Below, in pieces: positions 22,632 through 32,908 of a stretch of 64,000 nt of DNA; position 1 is the first letter of the stretch; each line of letters begins with the position of its first letter. A program made the translations under genes and the position numbers. Under the pieces are notes generated by a model. That model was not told the DNA's origin. It did no database searches and saw only the letters and a program-made list of their open reading frames with translations. This stretch comes from Bos javanicus. Lineage: Eukaryota; Chordata; Mammalia; Artiodactyla; Bovidae. The stretch lies in the NCBI RefSeq assembly GCF_032452875.1, contig NC_083885.1, forward strand, positions 64,037,925-64,101,924, given 5' to 3'.

Positions 22632-23075
22632 TGTGGCCACTGCTGTTTTCCAAACTTGCTGACTTATTGAGTGCAACACTTTCACAGCATCATGTCTGAG
22701 GATTTGAAATAGCTCAACTGGAATTCCATCACCTCCACTAGCTTTGTTCATAGTGATTCTTCCTAGGGCCCACTTGACTTCACATTCCAGGATGTCTGGC
22801 TCTAGGTGAGTGATCACCCCTTTGGGATTATCTGGGTCGTGAAGATCTTTTTTGTATAGTTCTGTATATTCTTGCCACCTCTTCTTAATATCTTCTGCTT
22901 CTCTTGGGTCCATACTATTTCTGTCCTTTATTGTGCCCATCCTCGCATGAAATCTTCCCTTGGCAAATCCAAATCCTTTCTCACACCCGTGGAGTGCACC
23001 GCTCCTCACACTCTCTACCTTCTCCTCCACTTCCCAGCCACCTTGCACATGTGACCACACCAAGCCCAACTATAT
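22632..23075 (-). mobile_element. BovB (RTE) fragment
   Basis: The minus-strand frame contains DPREAEDIKKRWQEYTE, ECEVKWALGRITMNKASGG and DGIPVELFQILRHDAVK, the start of the BovB reverse transcriptase domain. It is cut at 22630, so no catalytic YADD box is left. The same piece is at 39.51-39.97 and 55.80-56.25 kb. Confidence 0.9.
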
Positions 23076-23259
23076 TTGCAGTCTGGCTTGTAGGGTTTTC
23101 TTCCGATGTCTGGAAAGTCCTTCCCCTGATACCCTCAGGCTGTCTTCCCATCTCCACACAATCAGTGGTTCTATGAGATGGACAGGCCTGGCTGTTGCTT
23201 TATCACCCGGCATCTCACTCCATCACTATGTTTCCTCAATAGCAGTCTTCCAGCCTCGG

Positions 23260-23565
23260 TATGTATTTTATTTTTAACTCCATTTATTTTCGGCTGTGCT
23301 GGGTCTTTGTTGCTGCTCGGGGCACAGGGCTCCTCTCCAGTCACCGGGCACAGGCCTCTCACTGCAGTGACCTCTCTTGTGCGGAGCCCGGGCTCTCGGG
23401 GCTCTGGGCTTCAGTAGTGGCGGCTCCCAGGCTCGGTGGTTGTGTCGCACAGCCTTAGTTGCTCCTGAGCCCTGGGACCTTCTCGGGTCAGGGATGGCAC
23501 TTGTGTCCTTTCATTGGCAGGCACAGCCTTTATCTCCGAGCCCCAGGGGAAGCCCTATTATTCAC
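23260..23565 (-). mobile_element. CHR-type SINE in the palindrome spacer
   Basis: A CHR-family SINE on the minus strand, with the A-rich end at 23265 (TTTTATTTTTAACTCCATTT) and the tRNA-like head at about 23560 (GGGGAAGCCCTA). Repeated at 40.13 and 56.42 kb. Confidence 0.75.
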
Positions 23566-23754
23566 TTTTCTTAATTAGTACTTAACTGCGTCTATGTTTT
23601 GAAGTCTTATTCATATTTCATCGTATTAATTTCTTGTGTTGATTCCTCGATAATGGTTCTAATACCCCTGTTTCTGAAGGGACCCAATCTTTATATTCTA
23701 TATTGCTTCTTTGAATTAGTTGCCTCCATCTTGGGCCTGTAAGGTAAAATCCTT

Positions 23755-23895
23755 TAAGACAGAAGGAGGCGACAGAGGATGAGATGGTTGGATGGCATCA
23801 CCGACTCAATGGGCACAAGTTTGAGCAAACTCCTGGGAGATAGTGAAGGACAGGGAAGCCTGGAGTGCTGCAGTGCATAGAGTTGCAAAGTAAAA
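23755..23895 (+). mobile_element. BovB 3'-end fragment
   Basis: Translates as RMRWLDGITDSMGTSLSKLL-like, the C-terminal tail of BovB ORF2. It is on the opposite strand to the BovB piece at 22.6-23.1 kb, so this is a separate insertion. Repeated at 40.62 and 56.92 kb. Confidence 0.7.
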
Positions 23896-24092
23896 GAAAG
23901 TGAAGTGGCTCTTTGTGACCCCATGGACTGTAGCCTACCAGATTCCTCCGTCCATGGGATTCTCCAGGCAAGAATACTGCAGTGGGTTGCCATTCCATTC
24001 TTTCAGGGATCTTCCCACTGAGGGAGCAAACCCACATCTCCTGCATTGGCAGGTGGATTCTTTACCACTGAGCCTCCTGGGAAACCATGAGA
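23895..24092 (-). mobile_element. Bov-tA SINE in the spacer
   Basis: Reverse complement of a Bov-tA, ending with its head near GGTGGATTCTTTACCACTGAGC. Also at 40.76 and 57.06 kb. Confidence 0.8.
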
Positions 24093-24094
24093 GA

Positions 24095-24612
24095 AGCTGC
24101 CACAATTCTGAGAATTGACCCAAGAAATGAAAACAAATGGACCCTGGAACTGAAGGTTAACTGTATTTACAACAATAAAGATGACACTGATTAGACCAGT
24201 GATGACCAGTTTCAAGATGATTGTCAGAGCTGACTGTGCTGTTCCTGCCTGTAGCCCCCTCCTTCCATATATAAAAGCTGTTGCTCATTAATTGTCTGGG
24301 GTGGGAGGTGGGGGGAGTCAGCCATTGGCCAGATGTCTGCCCCGCCTCCACAGTTGTTGGAGAAGGAAAAAGCAACCCAGTCCAGTACTCTTGCCTGGAA
24401 AATGCCATCAACTGAGGAACATGGTAGGCTACAGTCCACGGGGTCGAAAAGAGTTGGACATGACTGAGCGACTTCACTTTCACTTTCAACAGTTTCTGGC
24501 ATCCAGAATAAAGCTAACTTTCCTTTCCCCCAACCTGGCCTCTGTATTGGCTTTTAAGTGTGAGCAGCCAGACACCAATATCTATTAAAACGTCATCCTT
24601 GAGTTTGCTGCC
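24095..24612 (+). mobile_element. Possible old retroviral LTR with inserted Bov-tA
   Basis: Non-SINE sequence with a TATA-like TATATAAAAGCTGTTGCTC (24268-24286), a GA-rich block and, 220 bp further, AATAAAGCTAACTTTCCTTT with a U5-like tail. This is the usual order of an LTR. A Bov-tA (24355-24490) interrupts it. No internal retroviral gene is present. The call rests on layout only. Confidence 0.4.
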
Positions 24613-24869
24613 CCCAACAAATTCCCAGGCTAATTAATAGAAGAAAACGCTGATTCTTTGAAAAGAAATACTTCATTATCTCCATTCTGCTCCAAATGAG
24701 CTCTCTTCCTTTCTGCTGGAGGAGAGCCAGGTGGGATGAAAGAGTGCTACCTTGAAGAATCTTTTCAAGCAGAGACACCCTAGAATCCCAGTGTTCAAAA
24801 GGGCATTAATATCATATTACCTAACAGTTCATAATTCCAGAGGAATACAGTTACTTTAAATGCTCGCGT

Positions 24870-25080
24870 GGGTGCTCAGTCGCTTCAGTCATGTCCGATT
24901 CTTTGCAACCCAACAGACCATAGCCTGCCAGGCTCCTCTGTCCATGGGATTCTCCAGGCAAGAATACTGGAGTGGGTTGCCATTCCCTTCTCCAGGGGAT
25001 CTTCCTGATGAAGGATGGAACCTGGGTCTTCTATGGTGCAGGTGGATTGTTTATCGCTGAGTCACTGGGGAAGCCTTACA
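24870..25080 (-). mobile_element. Bov-tA SINE, right mirror copy
   Basis: Inverted counterpart of the SINE at 21.89-22.11 kb; the head ends in GAGTCACTGGGGAAGCC. Confidence 0.8.
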
Positions 25081-25141
25081 GAGGGACGATATTTCCACAT
25101 AATAATGGCCATGTAACAAACCACAGCTATCATCTACTCCA

Positions 25142-25430
25142 TATAAAAAATCTTGGGGATAGGGAAGGATGATTTGCGAGAATGGCAGTGACACATGTAT
25201 AATATCATATATGAAACGAGTCGCCAGTCCAGGTTCGATGCACCATAGTCGATGTTTTGCGCTGGTGCACTGGGACGACCCAGAGGGATGGAACAGGGAG
25301 GGAGGAGGGAGGAGGGTTCAGGATGGGGAACATGTGTATACCTGTGGCAGATTCATGTTGATACATGGCAAAAACAACACAAGATAGTAAAGGTAAAAAA
25401 TAAAATAAAGAAAAAAAAAATCATGGAAGC
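25142..25430 (+). mobile_element. L1 3' end, solo truncated, right mirror copy
   Basis: L1 3' UTR with GGGAGGGAGGAGGGAGGAGG and an A-rich tail. It is the inverted counterpart of 21.55-21.83 kb. Confidence 0.8.
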
Positions 25431-25469
25431 AGAAATACACAGGACACTTATTTGACACAAATGTCTTTG

Positions 25470-25475
25470 TTTATT
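25470..25475 (-). other. Poly(A) signal of gene d
   Basis: AATAAA on the minus strand, in the conserved type II 3' end. Confidence 0.7.
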
Positions 25476-25854
25476 TGAAATTTAAATTTCACTGGTGATC
25501 CTCTTTTTCATCTGGACACTCTGCTAGGAGCATCCTATTTTACGATGAAATGTTCCCTAATGGGGGGACAATCAGCAGTCACCTCAGTTTCATGAAGAAG
25601 AAAACTAATGAGACCTGCATTCACTGAAAGAAGAAAACACAGGCTACACTAAAGTAGAAAATAAATTCTGAAGGGAAAGATAAGTCATCACTCAAATATT
25701 CACCTAATTCATGTGAATGGAACCCCATGGGTTCCAGTATGATTGTAAGTTCTTCACATGTCACCTTTTCATTGTATCACATAAGTGACAAATAATCCAG
25801 AATTTCCTTCTCGGAGCAGACGGCACTTGGACCTGATGGTGGGTACTGGGTGAC

Positions 25855-28800
25855 TCATTTGGAATGGATTTTCCGGTGGCGTTTGAAAGTCCGCAGGTGA
25901 CGAAAGGCACCGTGACACTCGGGGCACACGTAGGGCTTGAGGCCAGAGTGGATGCGTCGGTGAACATTGAGGTTCCCTCGGTGGCTGAAAGCTCTGTAAC
26001 AGTGCTCACAGCGGAAAGGCTTCTCCTGGGTGTGGGTCCTCTTGTGAGCACGCAGCGTGGAGTCGTGGGTGAACTTCTTGAGGCAGAGATCACAGCTGTA
26101 GGGCTTTTCGCCAGTGTGGATCCGCTCGTGAACCTGCAGATCTGAAGGCTGTATGAACCCTTTGGCACAGATGTCACATTGAAAGGGCCTCACTCCTGTG
26201 TGTGTCCTCTGGTGCAAGATAAGCTGAGATTGATAAGGAAAGCTTTTTTTGCACATCCTGCATTCAGAGGGTGCCCGTCCCGGGGTTTCTGCTCCCTCAG
26301 GAAGACTGGTGGGTCCCACGGTGCCAGATGAACCAACGGAATGGGACCCAAGCTGTCCTGAGAACTCTCCTTGGTCCAAACACGTGGCTGCTTCTTGACG
26401 CACGTCTTGGCAAGTCGGACTGCTGTCCCGCTTCTTTTTCATATGTCTGTGATATTTTAGAGGACCTCGTCTGGATCCCCTCATAGTGGAAACGTCTCCC
26501 TCTGGAACACAGAAGGAAAGGGTTCAGAGCCACATTTTAAATACCACTTTCTTCTTGAGGATTCTTCTGTCTCTCTATGCTCCCAGAATTTGCTGAATGA
26601 AATTCAGCACCACATTTAACATGGAGCATTTTCTGTGCTGCCGGCCTCACTGGAACCCTGATGTTGGCTGAGAAGTTCCCATCAAGCAACCAAGCTAAGA
26701 GCTTGGACTGTGGGACACTGGAACATTGATGATGGAGAAGGTTGGCACTGGACAATGATCTCCACCCACCCATCCAAGGATGGTTATGCTGGCTACCCAG
26801 CCTCATGCCACCACAGGAGGGAGTCACTAACTCTGCTGGATTCCACGGTTTTGAGTACTCACCAGGACCCTTCAGAAGTTGAGGTGCTTCAGATTGAAGG
26901 GTTTTTGTCTCTCCCCTGTCTTCCAGCAGGTCCTTCTCCAAGTTCTCCCTGGGCGTCAGACCCTCCAGCTCACCTATTTCAGGAACAGTCTCTGGCGGGA
27001 GAGCTCTCTCATCCTGACAAGGGACAAACAAGCAGAGTCAAAGCCATTTACCTTAGTCCATGGAAAACTGTTTCCTATTTCCCCATCTGCCTCGTATCTT
27101 GACCTTATACTCCAACTTTCTTCATGTCATTTTAGGGGCTATGCCCTGACTTCTTCTGGTCCACCCCATCACCCTGATTGATAATCATCTCCTGTTACTC
27201 AAGGCTGTCCTGGATCTATACAGACGGTATCTTGTAATCAAATCAGGACATCACAGTTGGCACTCTGACTTCTCTATGCATAGGTCTCTCCAAGTCATAC
27301 CCACTCCTTCCTGCTCCTGACTCTGGAAGTAAAGAACTCTAGGTCCAGCTCTCTTGACTCCATCACTGTTGGAGACTTTGCCTGGATTCATCTTTGTGAT
27401 AGTGGTTACCCAGTACATAGGAAGATGACGTCCAGTATTCTTGGTCTCTACTCCATGCAAGTCAATAGCATCCCCTGCCTATACCCAACCTTATTTGAAC
27501 AAATCCACTGTCTTGCATTCATTCTTCAGTGTCTGAAAGGGAAAGTGTTAGTCGCTCAGTCGTGTGTGACTCTTGCAAACCCATGGACTATAGCTGCCAG
27601 GTTCTTTTGTTGATGGGATTCTCCAGGTGAGAACATTAGAGTGTGTAGCCATTCCCTTCTCCAGGGGATCTTCCTGACCCAGGGATCAAACCCAGGTCTC
27701 CTGCATTGTCAGCAGATTCTTCACCATCTGAGCCACCAGGGAAGCCCAGTGTCTACTGGGGGGCAAAATGAGTCCACTTTGGAGTCACTCCTTCAGTTGC
27801 AAGGAATGATCATATTCTGAAATATGACGTGCCCTTGGGCAAAGTGGCCTTGGGTAAATCAGCTGTCAGTGCACTTCCCTGCAGAAAATTGAACCTAGCA
27901 TCATATCAGGAAGACAGGATTCCCTTCTCCCCACTCCTAAGACTAGAAGCTTTCATAGCAGAGGGACAGAGATGGATTATCTTCATTCTCACACTGATTA
28001 GAAAAAAAGCCTAGGAACTGAATGCATCCACGGGAATTCCTGGAAGCAATGGATCCATTCCTGTCCTTTGCCAAATCTCCCCATTACTCCAGCAGCCACA
28101 CCCACCTCACTCTCTTCTATCTGCTTCCAAGCTCTCACCTGCTCCCTAGATAGGTTCGTGGCTCCTGGCAGATTCTGCAGCTCTTGGCTTCCCTCCTGGC
28201 CATCCTCTGGAGGTATGACCCTTGAGGAGGGTTGGGGCCCCCCGCACAGGTCTCTCTCATCGTCCATGTCACTGGCCTTGGCTTCAACCATCTCAATGTC
28301 TGGATCACACACAAGATATTTCTGCCCTTGTACGCAGACTATAGTCTGTGAGGGGAGAAATCAATCAAGATCAGTCTCTATAAGACCTGGAATGTAGTTT
28401 TCAGGCATCCAATGGCATTGACAATAGAAGCTCCCGTTTGCTGTAAAAGATCTACATCCTTCGAGTTGAGACAGCAAAAAGTATCTCCCAAATTGCCCAA
28501 CTGTGAACTTCTCTCACCTGGGAGAACCACTTTGGGAACCACTGATACAGAGCCAAACCCTCAGGTCCTATCTTGTGATCCCTGCAGCTTGCACGTGTCT
28601 CCTCATCCCACACCCATCACTAAGGTCCTACTCACCCAGTTCTTGGGTTTCTGCTTATTTCTCAGCACGTCCTCCAGGTCTTTGCAACTCTGCACCCCAC
28701 TTTCTTTGAGCAGGACCTGGCACTCCAGGGGCATGCAGATCATGAACTGCTCCAGCACCAGCCTGTCCATCATCTGCTCCTTGGTGTGAAGATCTGGCCT

Positions 28801-29019
28801 CAGCCACAGATGACAGAGTTTACGGAGTCTCCTCAGATCCTTGACAGGGTCTGACTCCTCTGAGCTGCTGAATGTTCTGAACCGGACGTGCCAGTTTTCC
28901 TGGTCACAATCTGAGTTTTCCATGAGTGTGTTTTGGGGTGGCACGGACTCCAGTGACTCTGCCCCAGGGCAGTCTTTGATGTTTTCACAACCCTGAAAAA
29001 ATGTCTGGTCCTCAGCCAT
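25855..29019 (-). CDS. Gene d: intact type II ZSCAN5-like SCAN and five-finger protein (462 aa)
   Basis: Coding exons are 29019-28636, 28345-28139, 27013-26863 and 26501-25855: 384, 207, 151 and 647 nt, 1389 nt in one frame. Donors are all GTGAG, acceptors CACAG, GTCAG and TCCAG. It is the only type II copy here that keeps the family ATG, in GAAATATGGCTGAGG. An 11-bp stretch just upstream, TTCCTCCGTCA in sisters, is absent. The SCAN domain spans ~40-128 (CHLWLRPDLHTKEQ), acidic linkers ~129-247, and a basic patch RHMKKKRD ~266-273. Five C2H2 fingers at ~328-460 keep every ligand. The first linker is HTGVRPF rather than HTGERPF. The role is inferred from family: a nuclear DNA-binding factor that can dimerise through SCAN, possibly with the gene b product. 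Promoter with CCAAT and TATA near 29.94 kb; intron 3 holds a Bov-tA. Confidence 0.85.
27545..27752 (-). mobile_element. Bov-tA SINE in gene d intron 3
   Basis: Inverted counterpart of the gene c intron 3 SINE; the head ends in GAGCCACCAGGGAAGCCC. Confidence 0.9.
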
Positions 29020-29270
29020 ATTTCCAGTAGGACTCTGAGCAAATGCTTCTAGAAGTGGGTGCCCAGTTGACGCCTATGGAAATGGATTTCCTCTGCTTTT
29101 CCTCAGTAATAAAGTCACTGATTAGCAGTCTAGGGAGACAAAAAAAAAAAAAAAGAAACAAATGGGTTTCATTTTTTTCCACCCTTCCATCTCCCCTACA
29201 TCCCAATATTGGACACCATTGCTCAACTCATTCAATATTTCATAACACTCTCTGGTCAGAAATGACCATA

Positions 29271-29585
29271 GGGCTTCCTCGGTGGTCCAGTGGCTAAGAA
29301 TCTGCCTGGCAATGCAGTGTGCCAGGCAATCAAACCTGACATGGGTTTGATTCCTCATATGGGAAGACCCCGCCTGCCTCTAAGCCTGTGCATCAGAACT
29401 CTTGAGCCTGAGAGGGGCAACTACTGAACCCGAGCTCTAGACTCCCAGCTCTGCCATGGGAGAAGCCACCACAATGAGAAGCCCATACCCCTCAGCTAGA
29501 CAGTAGTCCCCACTAGCTACGACTAGAGAAAGCCCTCACAGTAAAGAAGACTCAGCCCAGCCAAAATGAATGAATTAAAAAACTT
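29271..29585 (+). mobile_element. CHR-type SINE in gene d intron 1
   Basis: GGGCTTCCTCGGTGGTCCAG head, CHR body and A-rich end. Antisense to gene d, the same position and relative orientation as in c, g and h. Confidence 0.8.
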
Positions 29586-29859
29586 AAAACTAATAATAAT
29601 CATGTATGTAGTTTTTAAATGGCCATAGGGTGCTGCTCAAAAACCCTTGAAGAAAACGAGCCACCTCACAGCAACAGGTGTGGAAACATTCTTATCCCCT
29701 TGCAGAAGAGCTTGATTAAACATGGGGTTAGAGTAAGGTCTCCTGTCACAAGGTCTTCCAGCTAATGGAGGATGAACAGAAAGCAAGACCTTTCTGAAAC
29801 CCACCCGTGTGTCCTGATTACTAGGCATCCTCCTTGGACGTGCCCACTCATCGCTTACC

Positions 29860-30110
29860 CCTTCCAGTTCTCTTGCCTTCAGCCTCCTCAGGTCAGGCAC
29901 TGGTTCTCAAAGTGTGACTAGAGCTGAAATGTCTGTATTTATAGAGAGTTGGGTGAAACTCCAGGGGTTTCCGGCCATAACCTCATCATCCCAGTGATTG
30001 GATAAAGGGCATGGAAGGAACCACTTTGGATAATCTGGGTAGATTCCACATCCTGTGGAGATTCCAACAGGAAGAACCATTAAAGAGGCCAACATATTGG
30101 TTTGGCAGTA
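29860..30110 (-). promoter_or_regulatory. CCAAT plus TATA promoter and exon 1 of gene d
   Basis: On the minus strand, CCAAT is near 30001-29997 and TATAAATA at 29943-29936. Exon 1 ends before the donor GGGGTAAGCGATG near 29860. Confidence 0.7.
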
Positions 30111-30404
30111 AACTTTCTCTAATGTATTTTATTTACTTTAGACTTCATGGATGGCATTTCTTGGGGAAACAGATTGATTTTCCTGATCTAATGAAGTTTT
30201 TTCTCTCTGCTTGGAGACTGTGAGGCAGTCCAATAATTGTAATCTGACGGTGGTAATCAAATTGGGTTACTTAATCTTGTTTCTTTTCTTCTGAAATAAG
30301 TCATGAATGACTCTTGTCTAAAATCAGCTGATGAGATCTACTGTCAGAAACCATTTCAGAGAGGCATCACAGAAACCAGAGGTTGTACACCAGTAGGGAA
30401 AAAG

Positions 30405-30690
30405 AGGAGAAGGCAATGGCACCCCAGTCCAGTGCTCTGGCCAGGAAAATCCTATGGATGGAGGAGCCTGGTGGGCTACAGTCCATGGGGTCACTAAGAG
30501 TCAGACACGACTGAGTGACTTCACTTTCACATTTCCCTTTCCTGCACTGGAGAAGGAAATGGCAACCCACTCCAGTGTTCTTGCCTGGAGAATCCCAGGG
30601 ACAGGGGAGCCTGGTGAGCTGCCATCTATGGGGTCCCACAATGTCGGACATGACTGGAATGACTTAGCAGCAGTTAGCAGCAGCAGGGGA
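30405..30690 (+). mobile_element. Bov-A2 SINE, intergenic
   Basis: Dimeric Bov-A2 at the shared intergenic site, ending GCAGTTAGCAGCAGCAGG. Confidence 0.9.
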
Positions 30691-30878
30691 AAAGAATGAC
30701 ACTTATCAATTTAACAAGCCTTCTTTTTCTAAATACCTAAGGAAGCAGTATCCAAACTAGTACAAAGGGAACATATCTCAACATAATAATGGCCACATAG
30801 ACAAAACCATGGCTATCACCTACCTGTAGCAAAGTCTTAGAAGAGAAAACACACAGGTCTTTCATAGAAATGTGTTTG

Positions 30879-30884
30879 TTTATT
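30879..30884 (-). other. Poly(A) signal of gene e
   Basis: AATAAA on the minus strand, before CAAACACATTTC. Confidence 0.65.
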
Positions 30885-30929
30885 TGAAATTTAAATTACA
30901 CTGGTGATCCTGTATTTAAACTAGCCATC

Positions 30930-31217
30930 CTGCTGCTGCTGCTGCTGCTGCTAAGTCGCTTCAGTCGTGTCTGACTCTGTGTAGCCCCATAGATGGCAGC
31001 CCACCAGGCTCCCCCATCCCTGGGACTCTCCAGGCAAAAACACTGGAGTGGGTTGTCATTTTCTTCTCCAATGCATGAAAGTAAAAAGTGAAAGGGAAGT
31101 CGCTCAGTCGTGTCTGACTCTTGGTGACGCCATGGACTGTAGCCCACCAGGCCCCTCCATCCATGGGATTTTCCAGGCAAGAGTACTGGAGTGGAGTGCC
31201 ATTGCCTTCTCTGGCCG
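30930..31217 (-). mobile_element. Bov-A2 SINE in the gene e 3' region
   Basis: Same site as in genes b and f, here in inverted orientation with the array. It has a GCT/AGC repeat at 30932-30952 and a head ending GCCATTGCCTTCTC. Confidence 0.9.
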
Positions 31218-31380
31218 TCCTGCTAGGAGTATCCTATTTTACAAGGAAATCACACCTGACAAGAAGGCAATCAGCAGTAGCCTCACTCTGATGATGAGGT
31301 ACTGATAAGCGGTGAGACACAGCTTCATTGGAAGAACAAGAACAACACAAAGCGAAAATATGTAAGAAAACCAGAGTCTA

Positions 31381-32607
31381 GGCAAAACACTCTCTGAAAT
31401 ACATCACAGCAGGATCCTCTATGACCCACCTCCCAGAATATCGGAAATAAAAGCAAAAATAAACAAACGGGACCTAATTAACCTTAAAAGCTTCTGCACA
31501 TCAAAGGAAACTATTAGCAAGGTGAAAAGGCAGCCTTCAGAATGGGAGAAAATAATAGCAAATGAAGCAACTGACAAACAACTAATCTCAAAAGTATACA
31601 AGCAACTCCTCCAGCTCAACTCCAGAAAAATAACTGACCCAATCAAAAAATGGGCCAAAGACCTAAATAGACATTTCTCCAAAGAAGACATACAGATGGC
31701 TAACAAACACATGAAAAGATGCTCAACATCACTCATTATCAGAGAAATGCAAATCAAGACCACTATGAGGTACCATTTCAGACCAGTCAGAATGGATGTG
31801 ATCCAAAAGTCTACAAATAATAAATGTTGGAGAGGGTGTGGAAGACAGGGAACCCTCTTACACTGTTGGTGGGAATGCAAACTAGTACAGCCACTATGGA
31901 GAACAGTGTGGAGATTCCTTAAAACTCTGGAAATAGAACTGCCTTATGATCCAGCAATCCCACTGCTGGGCATACACACCGAGGAAACCAGAAGGGAAAG
32001 AGACACGTGTACCCCAATGTTCATCGAAGCACTGTTTATAATAGCCAGGACATGGAAACAACCTAGATGTCCATCAGCAGATGAATGGATAAGAAAGCAG
32101 TGGTACATATACACAATGGAGTATTACTCAGCCATTAAAAAGAATACATTTGAATCAGTTCTAATGAGGTGGATGAAACTGGAGCCTATTATACAGAGTG
32201 AAGTAAGCCAGAAGGAAAAACACCAATACAGTATACTAACGCATATATATGGAATTTAGAAAGATGATAACAATAACCCTGTGTATGAGACAGCAAAAGT
32301 GACGCTGATGTATGGAACAGTCTTATGGACTCTGTGGGAGAGGGAGAGGGTGGGAAGATTTGGGAGAATGGTATTGAAACATGTGAAATATCATGTATGA
32401 AACGAGATGCCAGTCCAGGTTCAATGCAGGATACTGGATGCTTGGGGCTAGTGCACTGGGATGACCCAGAGGGATGGTATGGGGAGGGAGGAGGGAGGAG
32501 GGTTCAGGATGGGGAGCACATGTATACCTGTGATGGATCCATTTTGATATTTGGCAAAACTAATACAATTATGTAAAGTTTAAAAATAAAATAAAATTAA
32601 AAAAAAA
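31381..32607 (+). mobile_element. Young 5'-truncated L1 inserted in the gene e 3' UTR
   Basis: ORF2 C-terminal frame open for 245 codons up to a stop at 32259, then 3' UTR and an A-rich tail. Flanked by the 17-bp target-site duplication AAGAAAACCAGAGTCTA at 31364-31380 and 32608-32624. Genes a, b and f have the uninterrupted site. Antisense to gene e. Confidence 0.93.
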
Positions 32608-32908
32608 AAGAAAACCAGAGTCTAACATCGTAAGGCAATTCTTCTCCAATTGAAAATTCACAAATGAAAAAGAAAACTATAGTCTATAGCAAAGTAGAAA
32701 ACAAAATCCAAAGGGAAAAATAAGTCATCACTCAAGTATCCTAATTCACTAAAATATCCTAATTCAGGTCAGTGGAACACTGGGTTTCCACGATCCTCCT
32801 AAGCCCCTCCCCTGTCATCCACACTTTGTATCACACAGGTGACAAATCATTCTAAATTTTCTCATTAAAACAGAAAGACTTGGACCTGAGGGCAGGGTCC
32901 TAAGCCAG

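Noticed and set aside
31522..32259. A 245-codon open frame that could be taken for a host gene
   Set aside because: It is the C-terminus of L1 ORF2, flanked by a target-site duplication and followed by an L1 3' UTR and A-rich tail.
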